Program-made: the position numbers and the translations under genes
In this document: positions 1 through 6,900 of the stretch, piece after piece
How the letters are laid out: each line of letters starts with the position of its first letter
Position numbering within the stretch: the first letter of the stretch is position 1
Notes under the pieces: generated by a model
Told to the model about the DNA's origin: nothing
Seen by the model: the letters and a program-made list of their open reading frames with translations, nothing else
Databases searched by the model: none
Assembly: GCA_046597185.1 (NCBI GenBank)
Contig: JBKJLF010000803.1
Location: 1-11,176, forward strand
Reading direction: 5' to 3'
DNA: 11,176 bases
DNA from: CAMBDR01 sp046597185
Lineage (GTDB): Bacteria; Pseudomonadota; Gammaproteobacteria; Burkholderiales; Burkholderiaceae_D

Positions 1-688
1 CCACGCCAATACCTACCAGGCGTTGCTTCCAGATGCGGTTGTCGGTGAGCAGAGTTTCATATTCATCGACATAGGTGGGAAAACGATTGCAAAAGTCTTC
101 AATAAAGTCGAGCAAAGAGCCTTGGCGGCTGGCATTGAGTTCGGCAATCGCCTTGTCGCTACGCACGATGGACGGGCGATGTTGCGGCATTTGCTCGGGT
201 AAATCGCGGTACACGCCACCGGGCCGATAATAGGCCGCATGCATGCGCGCGCCCGACACGGCTTCGTAGCAATCCATTAAATCTTCACGTTCGCGGAAGG
301 CGTATAAAAACACCGTCATCGCGCCCACGTCCAGCGCATGCGCGCCAATCCACATCAGGTGATTCAGGATGCGGGTGATTTCGTCGAACAGCACGCGAAT
401 GTATTGCGCCCGCAGCGGCACTTCGACGCCCAGCATGCGCTCGATTGCCATCACGTAGGCATGCTCGTTACTCATCATGGAAACATAATCAAGCCGATCC
501 ATATACGGCACCGATTGCAGATAGGTTTTTTGCTCGGCCAGTTTTTCCGTGGCGCGGTGCAACAGGCCAATATGCGGATCAGCACGCTGCACGACTTCGC
601 CGTCCAGCTCCAGCACCAGACGCAACACACCATGCGCAGCAGGGTGTTGTGGCCCAAAATTGAGGGTATAGTTTTTAATTTCAGCCAT
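1..688 (-). CDS. nuoD: NADH-quinone oxidoreductase subunit D, N-terminal part (runs off window)
   Basis: This is the 49 kDa subunit of complex I, in the peripheral arm at the quinone-binding site. Reading back from the ATG at 688-686 gives 229 uninterrupted codons, about half of the usual length of roughly 417; the rest lies beyond position 1. The N-terminus has the GPQHPAAHG motif (residues 12-20). The family signature LHRATEKLAEQK follows at 43-54, and DRLDYVSMMSNEHAY at 64-78. His19 and Tyr68 are 49 residues apart, the same spacing as the known quinone-site His and Tyr of the family. The ATG lies one base after the nuoC stop codon, so translation is probably coupled. No frameshift or stop is seen. 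Confidence 0.97.
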   Translation of the reverse strand, partial: MAEIKNYTLNFGPQHPAAHGVLRLVLELDGEVVQRADPHIGLLHRATEKLAEQKTYLQSVPYMDRLDYVSMMSNEHAYVMAIERMLGVEVPLRAQYIRVLFDEITRILNHLMWIGAHALDVGAMTVFLYAFREREDLMDCYEAVSGARMHAAYYRPGGVYRDLPEQMPQHRPSIVRSDKAIAELNASRQGSLLDFIEDFCNRFPTYVDEYETLLTDNRIWKQRLVGIGV

Positions 689-689
689 A

Positions 690-1286
690 TTAATTCACCC
701 CGTAAGATGGTTCGCGAATCACACGCGGCACATTTTCACGCGGGTCGATGGTGACGGGTTGATAGACGACACGTTTTTGATCAGCATCGTAACGCATTTC
801 GACATAGCCGGAAACCGGGAAGTCTTTGCGGAAAGGATGGCCGATAAAACCGTAATCGGTCAGAATGCGACGCAAGTCGTTGTGGCCATCAAACAAAATA
901 CCCATCACATCAAAGGCTTCACGTTCGTACCAGTTGGCTGAAGGCCAAATATCGGTGACGGAGGCAACCATCGGCATCTCGTCATCAGGCGCGAATACGC
1001 GCACGCGCAAACGCCAATTATGTTGTATCGATAATAATTGAGAAACGGCTGCGAAGCGTGGGCCGTCGTAACTACCTTCGCCATAAGTTGAGTAATCGAC
1101 ACCACATAAATCGATCAATTCTTCAAAGCCCAGGGTGGAGGTATCGTGCAAGACACGCATGGCGCGCAGGTAGTGGTCGTGCTTGACCACCAAATTGAGC
1201 TCGCCAAACGCCAATTCCAGGCTATGCACCATATCGCCCAGTGCGTGATGCAGTGCCGCTTGCAGGGTTTCCATTTTTGTTGTCAT
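690..1286 (-). CDS. nuoC: NADH-quinone oxidoreductase subunit C (30 kDa)
   Basis: This is a peripheral-arm subunit of complex I that packs against NuoD and helps form the quinone-reducing module; it has no cofactor of its own. The 198 residues are full length for a stand-alone NuoC, so it is not the NuoCD fusion found in enterobacteria. The 30 kDa signature YEREAFDVMGI is at 120-130, followed by DLRRILTDYGFIGHPFRKDFP (split here: DLRRILTDYGF then IGHPFRKDFP), the conserved C-terminal block. The ATG at 1286-1284 is preceded by a GGGGG purine run at a suitable distance, and lies 12 bases after the nuoB stop. It is the third gene of the nuo operon. Confidence 0.97.
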   Translation of the reverse strand: MTTKMETLQAALHHALGDMVHSLELAFGELNLVVKHDHYLRAMRVLHDTSTLGFEELIDLCGVDYSTYGEGSYDGPRFAAVSQLLSIQHNWRLRVRVFAPDDEMPMVASVTDIWPSANWYEREAFDVMGILFDGHNDLRRILTDYGFIGHPFRKDFPVSGYVEMRYDADQKRVVYQPVTIDPRENVPRVIREPSYGVN

Positions 1287-1298
1287 AGATAACCCCCG

Positions 1299-1775
1299 TT
1301 AGCGCGCAATGGTATTGGTACGGCGGATTTTATTTTGCAATTGCAAAATACCGTAAATCAGGGCTTCAGCAGTCGGCGGGCAACCGGGCACATAGATATC
1401 GACCGGAACGATACGATCACAGCCGCGCACCACCGAGTAGGAATAATGATAATAGCCACCGCCATTGGCGCAAGACCCCATCGAAATCACCCAGCGCGGC
1501 TCGGACATTTGGTCGTACACCTTGCGCAAAGCGGGTGCCATCTTGTTGCACAGCGTGCCAGCCACAATCATCACGTCCGACTGCCGGGGTGAGGGGCGAA
1601 ATACCACGCCAAAGCGATCCAGATCGTAACGCGAGGCACCTGCCTGCATCATTTCCACGGCGCAACAAGCCAAACCAAACGACATCGGCCATAAGGAGCC
1701 GGTACGTGTCCAGTTGATCAGCTTGTCGGCTGTGGTGGTGATAAAACCTTCGTTTAAAATGCCTTCAATTGACAT
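1299..1775 (-). CDS. nuoB: NADH-quinone oxidoreductase subunit B (PSST, cluster N2)
   Basis: This subunit carries the terminal iron-sulfur cluster N2, which passes electrons to quinone at the interface with NuoD. The 158 residues are a normal length. The four 4Fe-4S ligands are all visible: the tandem Cys37-Cys38 in FGLACCAVEMM, Cys102 in MGSCANGGGYY, and Cys132 in YVPGCPPTAEA. The ATG at 1775 lies three bases after the nuoA stop, and the GGGAG just before that stop can serve as its ribosome binding site. The protein looks fully functional, and nothing in the codon use or frame is odd. Confidence 0.98.
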   Translation of the reverse strand: MSIEGILNEGFITTTADKLINWTRTGSLWPMSFGLACCAVEMMQAGASRYDLDRFGVVFRPSPRQSDVMIVAGTLCNKMAPALRKVYDQMSEPRWVISMGSCANGGGYYHYSYSVVRGCDRIVPVDIYVPGCPPTAEALIYGILQLQNKIRRTNTIAR

Positions 1776-1778
1776 GGT

Positions 1779-2138
1779 TCACTCCCAATCCAGGGCTCCT
1801 TTTTTCCAGATATACCAAAAGCCGACGGCGAATTCAATAATGAACACCAGCATGGTGATAAATCCGGCCCAACCCAAGTCGCGCATTGCTACTGCCCATG
1901 GGAAGAAGAATGCGGTTTCCAGATCAAACAAAATAAATAATATTGCCACCAGATAATAACGCACGTCAAACTTCATGCGCGCATCTTCGAAGGCTTCAAA
2001 GCCGCACTCGTAAGGCGAGACCTTGGCGGCGTCAGGTTTATGCGGAGCGATGACACGCCCCAACACTTGCGGCAAGACACCGACCACGATGCCGACCAGA
2101 AGAAATAAAAGAACGGGAAAATAATTTTCGAGGTTCAC
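1779..2138 (-). CDS. nuoA: NADH-quinone oxidoreductase subunit A
   Basis: This is a small membrane subunit of complex I near the quinone channel. Starting at the GTG at 2138-2136 gives 119 residues beginning VNLENYFPVLL, the usual N-terminus in betaproteobacteria. Three membrane spans are visible at about 8-28, 60-82 and 91-111. The conserved loop has YECGFE (43-48) and DLETAFFFPWA (72-82), with acidic residues Asp72 and Glu74 inside the membrane. An in-frame TTG at 2168 would add ten non-conserved residues. Neither start has a clear Shine-Dalgarno sequence, so the start was chosen on family length. It is the first gene of the nuo operon. Confidence 0.93.
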   Translation of the reverse strand: MNLENYFPVLLFLLVGIVVGVLPQVLGRVIAPHKPDAAKVSPYECGFEAFEDARMKFDVRYYLVAILFILFDLETAFFFPWAVAMRDLGWAGFITMLVFIIEFAVGFWYIWKKGALDWE

Positions 2139-2236
2139 GATTGGAGTTTGGTAAGTTAAACGAGTCAAGAATCAATAACGGACTTGATTCCACCAATAAT
2201 TCAAATAGCCTCTGATAATGTATTAACTGCGCGACT

Positions 2237-2273
2237 AAAAATGCGATTAATGACACAATTAAAAACGCGATTA
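2237..2273. repeat. Two near-identical 13-bp direct repeats upstream of nuoA
   Basis: The 13-mer AAAAATGCGATTA at 2237-2249 recurs as AAAAACGCGATTA at 2261-2273, with one mismatch and a 24-bp offset. It lies about 100-135 bp upstream of the nuoA start, in the only stretch that can hold the nuo promoter. It could be a pair of operator sites or a chance AT-rich duplication. No regulator can be named. Confidence 0.3.
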
Positions 2274-2294
2274 TCAACGACTATTTTTCCCCAT

Positions 2295-2322
2295 AAAAAA
2301 GCCAGCGCTCAATATTGCTGGC
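2295..2322 (-). terminator. Intrinsic terminator after tRNA-Leu
   Basis: On the minus strand, GCCAGC (2322-2317) pairs perfectly with GCTGGC (2306-2301) around a 10-base loop, followed directly by six T (2300-2295). This is a classic rho-independent terminator. It lies 14 bases beyond the tRNA CCA end and separates the tpiA-secG-tRNA unit from the nuo operon. Confidence 0.88.
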
Positions 2323-2336
2323 TTCTACTAAAATCT

Positions 2337-2421
2337 TGGTGCCGACGGCGAGAGTCGAACTCGCACAGCTTTCGCCACCACCCCCTCAAGATGGCGTGTC
2401 TACCAATTTCACCACGTCGGC
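2337..2421 (-). tRNA. tRNA-Leu (anticodon GAG)
   Basis: An 85-nt tRNA whose acceptor stem GCCGACG pairs with CGTCGGC, followed by discriminator A and an encoded CCA. The D-arm contains AATTGGTAGAC. The anticodon arm is CCATC-TTGAGGG-GGTGG, giving anticodon GAG, which reads CUU and CUC leucine codons. A long variable arm (class II) and the T-arm GTTCGACTC are also present. It sits between secG and nuoA and is closed by an intrinsic terminator. Confidence 0.97.
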
Positions 2422-2432
2422 ATAAGGGCTGT

Positions 2433-2462
2433 ATTTTACCCTGATTTAGCGCTGCAACACAA
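2433..2462 (-). promoter_or_regulatory. Possible promoter of tRNA-Leu
   Basis: On the minus strand, TTGTGT (2462-2457) is 18 bases before TAAAAT (2438-2433). The -10 box matches the sigma70 consensus at five of six positions; the -35 is weak. A GC-rich stretch follows the -10, as in stable-RNA promoters. It would start transcription only a few bases before the tRNA, so the tRNA may be made both from here and by read-through from tpiA-secG. Confidence 0.4.
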
Positions 2463-2521
2463 ATCCAACCCTGTTATTCGAGGAAAACTTTTGCATAAAA
2501 CGCACAAACCCGGCGAACGAC

Positions 2522-2965
2522 TTATTTGGGCACCTGATTCACAGGCGCGGGTGCCGGGGCTGGCGCAGCGGAAGCAGATGCCGCAGCAGTACTGGCCACG
2601 GCGCTGGCAGCCGCACTGACAGCGGCAGAGGCGCTGGCAGCAGGCACACTACCCGCCTTGGCTGACGCAGAAGCACTGGCTTTGGCTGGCAACGTCACGC
2701 TATCCAATACACCGCCTGTGCTATGGCGATTGGTCGCAATATACGCCAGCGCCAAAGTACAGGACATAAAAACCGCTGCCGCCACAGCCGTGGCCTTGGA
2801 CAGAAAACTGGAAGACCCTGTCGCACCAAACAAACTACCGGAAGCACCCGAACCAAACGCCGCCCCCATATCAGCCCCCTTACCATGCTGCAACAACACG
2901 AGGCCAATAATAGCGAGGGAAGACACCACTTGAAGCACTACAATGATCGAATATAATGAGTTCAT
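2522..2965 (-). CDS. secG: Protein translocase subunit SecG
   Basis: This is the small accessory subunit of the SecYEG channel that exports unfolded proteins across the inner membrane. Two membrane spans lie at about 5-26 and 56-77. They are joined by the conserved cytoplasmic loop, with LLQHGKGADMGAAFGSGASG (24-43) and then SLFGATGSSSFLSKAT (44-59). The 147 residues exceed the core family length of 80-110. The extra length is a low-complexity tail from about residue 94, made almost only of Ala, Ser, Pro and Val, which is common in betaproteobacterial SecG. The ATG at 2965 has only a weak GG upstream. It lies 63 bases after tpiA, probably in one transcript. Confidence 0.95.
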   Translation of the reverse strand: MNSLYSIIVVLQVVSSLAIIGLVLLQHGKGADMGAAFGSGASGSLFGATGSSSFLSKATAVAAAVFMSCTLALAYIATNRHSTGGVLDSVTLPAKASASASAKAGSVPAASASAAVSAAASAVASTAAASASAAPAPAPAPVNQVPK

Positions 2966-3028
2966 TGCCTAAATTCCAGTCCACTAAAAAATAAATAAAA
3001 AAATATGTAAAACCATTACAAAACAGGC

Positions 3029-3808
3029 TTACTTGAATTCTGTTGCTGCAATAATTGCCAAAAAGTCCGCCGCCTTGAGCGACGCACCACCAATCAAACC
3101 GCCGTCAATATCCGGCATCGCCAATAATTGCTGTGCATTATCGGGCTTCATGCTGCCGCCATATAAAATCGCCACCTGTGCCGCTGCCTCGGCATTGAAT
3201 TGCGCCATTTGGGCGCGCAACATATGATGCACTTCCTGCGCCATCTCGGGCGTCGCGGTTTTACCGGTGCCGATGGCCCAAACTGGCTCGTAAGCCAACA
3301 CCACATTCGACAATTCGTCAGAAGCCAAGGCCGCCAACAAGGCCGCGAGTTGTTCACTTACCACACTTTGGGTCTGCCCGGCCTCGCGTTCGGCCAAAGT
3401 TTCACCCACACAAACGATAGGCACCAAGCCCGCAGCCAACGCCTGCACCGCCTTGCGCGCCACCAAAGCACTACTTTCAGCATGATAGCCACGGCGCTCA
3501 GAGTGACCCACAATTACGTAGCGGCAAGCAAAATCTTGCAACATGCCCGCCGCCACCTCGCCCGTATACGCGCCTTCCGCCTGCGCTGACACGTCTTGCG
3601 CGCCCCACGCGATAGGGCTTTGATTGAGCATCTGCTGGCACTGCGCCAAATACGGTGCAGGCGCACAGACTGCGACTTGGCAGCGTGCGACTGAAGCGGC
3701 AACCACAGCGTGGGCTGCAAGGCCCGTTTTCAGGGCGGTTAGCAGCGCGCCATTGGCGGCTAGGCTACCGTTCATTTTCCAGTTACCGACAATTAATTTT
3801 TGGCGCAT
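3029..3808 (-). CDS. tpiA: Triose-phosphate isomerase
   Basis: This cytosolic glycolytic enzyme interconverts dihydroxyacetone phosphate and glyceraldehyde 3-phosphate. From the ATG at 3808 it is 259 residues and starts MRQKLIVGNWKMNG, with active-site Asn9 and Lys11. The electrophile His102 is in VIVGHSERR and the catalytic base Glu174 in AYEPVWAIGTG. The phosphate-binding YGGSMKPDN and DGGLIGGASLK follow near the end. A longer reading frame opens at 3871, but its first codons lie upstream of the -10 box at 3841-3836, so that start is rejected. It is the first gene of the tpiA-secG-tRNA unit. Confidence 0.97.
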   Translation of the reverse strand: MRQKLIVGNWKMNGSLAANGALLTALKTGLAAHAVVAASVARCQVAVCAPAPYLAQCQQMLNQSPIAWGAQDVSAQAEGAYTGEVAAGMLQDFACRYVIVGHSERRGYHAESSALVARKAVQALAAGLVPIVCVGETLAEREAGQTQSVVSEQLAALLAALASDELSNVVLAYEPVWAIGTGKTATPEMAQEVHHMLRAQMAQFNAEAAAQVAILYGGSMKPDNAQQLLAMPDIDGGLIGGASLKAADFLAIIAATEFK

Positions 3809-3835
3809 GGCAGTGTAGAATTTTAATAACCCGCT

Positions 3836-3865
3836 ATTATAACGCAGGCGATGCATGCTGGTCAA
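3836..3865 (-). promoter_or_regulatory. Sigma70-type promoter of tpiA
   Basis: On the minus strand, TTGACC (3865-3860) stands 18 bases before a perfect TATAAT (3841-3836), which is 27 bases upstream of the tpiA ATG. This strong housekeeping promoter gives a short leader and fixes the tpiA start. Confidence 0.85.
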
Positions 3866-4140
3866 ATCCAAGCAGTGTCGGATTTATCTACTACCGTGAT
3901 GATTACGCCGCCATCAAAGGTTCACACCCACCCATGCCTTCCGGCGCTAGGCTGATGACAACTAAGGTGCAGTTGAATTCAGTAACACGTTGGCGTTCCC
4001 AGGTTGTGGGCTAGTGCAGAAGTTACAGGCTGGTTTTGTTCGGGCACGCCCAACTTGGATGCTTAGTTGCAAGGTCGTGCCCAAAAGAAGCAAGCCGTAA
4101 GATTTCTGTTCGATAATAATTAGTGCAATACAATTTATTT
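3866..4140. other. Gap between tpiA and drmC, without a recognisable gene
   Basis: No convincing coding frame is seen on either strand between the tpiA promoter and the drmC stop. Short open frames here resemble nothing I know. The only structure found is the inverted repeat at 4042-4082. This gap is the core/island boundary on the tpiA side. No direct repeat, integrase gene or tRNA marks the junction. Confidence 0.6.
4042..4082. repeat. Long inverted repeat (hairpin) without a T-tract
   Basis: GGGCACG (4042-4048) pairs perfectly with CGTGCCC (4076-4082). Inside it, CAACT (4051-4055) pairs with AGTTG (4065-4069), giving a two-part stem with a small asymmetric internal loop. No run of T follows on either strand, so it is not a typical intrinsic terminator. 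It lies 58 bp beyond the drmC stop and could stabilise the 3' end of the drmC message or be a transposon scar. Confidence 0.5.
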
Positions 4141-4947
4141 CTAGGTATCACAACGCAGCAAAACCTGTGCCTCCACCAACCCCGCCACATACGTCACCAC
4201 CTTACTTGCCACCTCATCCCCCGCCAGCAGCACGCCCAACTCCCAATTTCGGTTAAAGGCATCATCGGTCAGGTTTGCGCTGGAAATCAGCGCCTTATCA
4301 TCCACCACCGCCACCTTGGCGTGCAATTTGCCAGGTCTACCTGCGGGATTGGTTTCGCGTTGTTCGGTCGGCCAATAATATATCTCGGCCTGATGCCGCA
4401 CTTGCGCCGGAAATGCGCGTAGCGCGTCGATTGACAGTTGACCTTGCGAGCTATCTTCAAATTCCAGCACCATGCGCAGCCGCACGCCACGCCTGAGCGC
4501 GGCGCACAAGGCCAGGTTCAGGCGCGGCACCTTGTGCGCGGCAAAGGTTAGTATCAAAACTTCGTGCCGGGCTTCGGCCAGCAAATCGTATAAAACCTGA
4601 TCGATGCGCCGCGCCGGAATGTGCAACTCAGGGGCCGGGCCGCTCCACAGTAATTCCACCTTGTGCGCGTTGGCTTGGCGGGTATGGGTGTGAAAACTCG
4701 CTTCCAGCATCCAAGAAATCGCGTCCCATGTCATCTGCGCGCCGCATTGCTGCAAAATCTCACGCAGCAGCGCCACATTGTCACCATTCACCGTTAGCGG
4801 TACCTGTTGTATGATGAATTCCACCTTGGCGCTGGGGTGCATGTCGCGCAGTACCTGGCACACTTCCAACAGCCACTCTAAAGGCGTGCGCTTGAGCAAG
4901 GCATCAAGCGTATGCAATAGCGCGGGCGTAAACATAGCGTGGCTCAA
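4141..4947 (-). CDS. drmC: DISARM protein DrmC, phospholipase D-like
   Basis: DrmC is the phospholipase D-superfamily protein of DISARM anti-phage loci. The 268-residue frame has one HKD motif, HAKVAVVD, with His209, Lys211 and Asp216. It is followed by the supporting SSANLT (222-227) and FNRNWELGVLL (231-241). PLD enzymes need two HKD motifs per active site, so a single copy suggests dimerisation; this is inference. The start is a TTG at 4947 overlapping the drmB stop (TTGA), or the ATG at 4935; both would be coupled to drmB translation. The frame looks intact, but its natural partners upstream are broken, so it is probably an orphan. Confidence is high for the family and low for activity. 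Confidence 0.85.
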   Translation of the reverse strand: MSHAMFTPALLHTLDALLKRTPLEWLLEVCQVLRDMHPSAKVEFIIQQVPLTVNGDNVALLREILQQCGAQMTWDAISWMLEASFHTHTRQANAHKVELLWSGPAPELHIPARRIDQVLYDLLAEARHEVLILTFAAHKVPRLNLALCAALRRGVRLRMVLEFEDSSQGQLSIDALRAFPAQVRHQAEIYYWPTEQRETNPAGRPGKLHAKVAVVDDKALISSANLTDDAFNRNWELGVLLAGDEVASKVVTYVAGLVEAQVLLRCDT

Positions 4948-5525
4948 TCAAAAAACGCGGTAGCGCGTTCGGCGAAGGTATCTACCAACACCGAGCGATC
5001 CAAGTAGCGGTTGCCCAACTCGCACGCGGTTTCTGGCGCAAATTGGCAGGCGTGGCAGCATGCCCTATGAATGCCGCGCCCGTTCATTTCCGGGCGATGG
5101 TCGGCGCATAGCGGGTCAGAGCCGCACAGGCGCATGCTCTCCAGCGCTTGTTGCATATGCCGCCCTAATGTGAGCGGGTCGCCCAAATCGACCAAGCCGC
5201 CCAGCGTGCCTTCGCTGTCGGGTACGGCGGTGTAGAGCAAAATCCCGGCCATTGGGCCGCCGGCTTCGTCGGGTGCACGTGAATACAGGCGCTCGCGCGC
5301 ACTGGCCGCGTTATAGCCGCATTCGAGCGCGATCTGGCGCATCAGCGCGTGCGAGAGCGAATGCATCAACACCAGCCGGATACCGGGAAAATGTTCTTCA
5401 GGCGGCAATTGATTGCGGGTTTGCCGCCACGCGCAGTGTGCAGCCAAAAACTCTTGTTGCAGGCGCTACACTTGCGGTTTGGCTTGCCACGCCATTAAGG
5501 CGTCTTCTTTGATGCGCTGAACAAT
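4944..5525 (-). pseudogene. drmB: drmB, C-terminal fragment (DUF1998) with an in-frame stop
   Basis: This is the carboxyl end of the DISARM core protein DrmB. The DUF1998 hallmarks are present: HFPGIRLVLMHSLSHALMRQ, LECGYNAASARERLYSR, and a Cys cluster (LCGSDPLC, HRACCHAC, ACELGNRYLDR) that probably binds zinc. The longest open part runs from 5465 to 4944. A TAG at 5468-5466 interrupts it, yet the homology continues in the same frame upstream with RIKEDALMAWQAKPQV, back to about 5525. Homology then stops, so the first several hundred residues are missing here. The stop overlaps the drmC start. Another drmB piece lies at 8657-9049. A restart could yield a 160-170 residue product, but function is unlikely. 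Confidence 0.85.
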
Positions 5526-5651
5526 TGGATCAAACCTTTTAGTTTTTGCGGATGTTGGTGCAAAAAGCACAGATCTCCCTAGTCTTCTACATCTTTCAAT
5601 TCGCGTCAACGATCCTCAAGCAAGCTTGTGGGTGTTGTCGATTGAAAAAAA

Positions 5652-6170
5652 TCAGTCGGCAGCATTGCCAACCTTCAACCCCTCTTGCAGCATGGCCTGC
5701 ACTTTCGCACTGGCTTCTGCTTTGATAACCAATCCATCATGATTAAAATCGAGTCCGGCATTTTGCAGGTAGCGCTTGGGGTGATCTAGATCATTTTTCG
5801 AGAATAATACAAAATCCGCTGGCTTGCCAACGGCTACGGGCCAGAGGATGGCCATATAGACATCTGTCAGCGTATGAAGCTTACCTTTGCTTGGTTTGAA
5901 ATATTTGGCAACAAAATCAAGTTGTGCGACCGCTGTCATAGCAGCCAACTTCTCAGTGTTGGTTCCTAAGCCTTGCGCCGTTTGTGGCATAAATTGGATC
6001 AGCCCAACCGCACCACTACCCGCTTTATTCCGAATGGCAGGGCTAAAAGTTTGACCAGACTCAAAGGCGATGCAAGCCATTAAAAAATTGGGATCAGTTC
6101 CAAGATCAGCCGCAATCTTGCGTATCTTGTCACGAAACTCTTGTGTAACTTTTGTTCCCCATGCCAACAT
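5652..6170 (-). CDS. Lytic-transglycosylase-like protein with an EF-hand loop
   Basis: Probably a peptidoglycan-cleaving enzyme of the lysozyme/SLT fold. The N-terminal half has DPNFLMACIAFESG with likely catalytic Glu37, then GAVGLIQFMPQTA (53-65), the second SLT-type motif. YMAILWPVAVGKP (105-117) is a conserved block in a subset of small transglycosylases. Near the C-terminus, Asp141, Asn143, Asp145, Gly146, Val148 and Glu152 form a complete 12-residue EF-hand calcium loop (DFNHDGLVIKAE). No signal peptide or membrane span is seen, so export would need a holin or a secretion system such as type VI. The ATG at 6170 has an excellent GGAGG six bases upstream. It is last of the three cargo genes, 64 bases after the NlpC/P60 gene. 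About 125 bp of unassigned DNA separate it from the drmB fragment. Confidence 0.75.
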   Translation of the reverse strand: MLAWGTKVTQEFRDKIRKIAADLGTDPNFLMACIAFESGQTFSPAIRNKAGSGAVGLIQFMPQTAQGLGTNTEKLAAMTAVAQLDFVAKYFKPSKGKLHTLTDVYMAILWPVAVGKPADFVLFSKNDLDHPKRYLQNAGLDFNHDGLVIKAEASAKVQAMLQEGLKVGNAAD

Positions 6171-6234
6171 ATATCCTCCGTAAATTTATTAAAGGGCTGG
6201 CCCAGTTTTAAAAGGTGCGGCTTATGCTTCCGGC

Positions 6235-6753
6235 TCACTCGACCAAGCCATCAAACCAGACAATAATTGCGTTGGCGTGGGCTTGCCAAGGTTCCGATCC
6301 GGTCACCTGAATGGCATCCCCAAATTTAGACCAATTCCCTAATGAGCAATGGATTATTTTGGAAACACCTTTTACACCCTTGCCGTTTGCCGCCAAAACA
6401 ATTCCAATATGCCCATCGTGACTTTTACCATCGCTGCCTATGAAATCAGGGTAGACCAACATCGCGCCTGGCCTTGCACTTTCTAGCTGCGTAAAAAAGC
6501 CAGTGTTGGCTAAGCCATCCGAATGAATGCCAGTGCATTCAAACCACCCGCCATTAACCTTTTTATATAAGGGGTGATCCACCTTGCGGTTGGCACTAAA
6601 ACGCAAACACCAATCGATATAACCACTGCAATCGTTTTGCGCTTTGGCAGGCCAAGAAGGGGCATCAAAAGAGGGCATCTTGCCTGGGCTTTTATAGCCG
6701 GTTTCTTTGCCCAATCCAGACTGGGCGCGGGTGATTAGTGTTGAAATGTTCAT
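6235..6753 (-). CDS. NlpC/P60-like cysteine peptidase or amidase
   Basis: A 172-residue single-domain protein with a full papain-like NlpC/P60 triad. The nucleophile Cys42 is in AQNDCSGYIDWCLRF, His115 is in HDGHIGIVLA, and the third residue His135 is in KIIHCSLGN. Family members cut peptide bonds in peptidoglycan stems; a CHAP-type assignment is the main alternative. There is no signal peptide, lipobox or wall-binding domain, so it would act in the periplasm only if delivered. The ATG at 6753 has GGAA nine bases upstream. A TATAAT-like -10 lies at 6822-6817 without a convincing -35, so it may have its own weak promoter or be read from the hydrolase promoter. No small immunity-like gene is adjacent, which weakens a simple toxin-immunity reading. 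Confidence 0.7.
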   Translation of the reverse strand: MNISTLITRAQSGLGKETGYKSPGKMPSFDAPSWPAKAQNDCSGYIDWCLRFSANRKVDHPLYKKVNGGWFECTGIHSDGLANTGFFTQLESARPGAMLVYPDFIGSDGKSHDGHIGIVLAANGKGVKGVSKIIHCSLGNWSKFGDAIQVTGSEPWQAHANAIIVWFDGLVE

Positions 6754-6900
6754 GTGATTTCCAATATCGTTTCTATGGTTAATAATGCTGCCTAAAATTA
6801 ACTGTAGGTTGAATTAATTATATGTCAGTAAAAAATTCAAAGAGCAAGAACAAGATGATACTTTGGTTTGGTTAAGTCAATCATTTTCATGAATTGCCGG

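Noticed and set aside
338..754. Plus-strand frame of 138 residues over nuoD and nuoC
   Set aside because: It is the shadow of two well-supported minus-strand complex I genes and has no ribosome binding site.
2038..2277. Hydrophobic 79-residue minus-strand frame upstream of and overlapping nuoA
   Set aside because: It looks membrane-like because of AT-rich leader DNA, has a TTG start without a ribosome binding site, and its second half is nuoA in another frame.
2337..2421. tRNA-Leu as the attachment site of the accessory island
   Set aside because: The island begins about 1.7 kb away beyond secG and tpiA. No duplicate of the tRNA 3' end and no integrase gene were seen.
3809..3871. Longer TpiA starting at 3871
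   Set aside because: It would begin upstream of the -35/-10 promoter elements and add 21 residues absent from the family.
6181..6234. Possible terminator between the NlpC/P60 and transglycosylase genes (GGGC-CA-GCCC then T-rich)
   Set aside because: The loop would be only two bases and the following tract is not a T-run; the genes are more likely co-transcribed.
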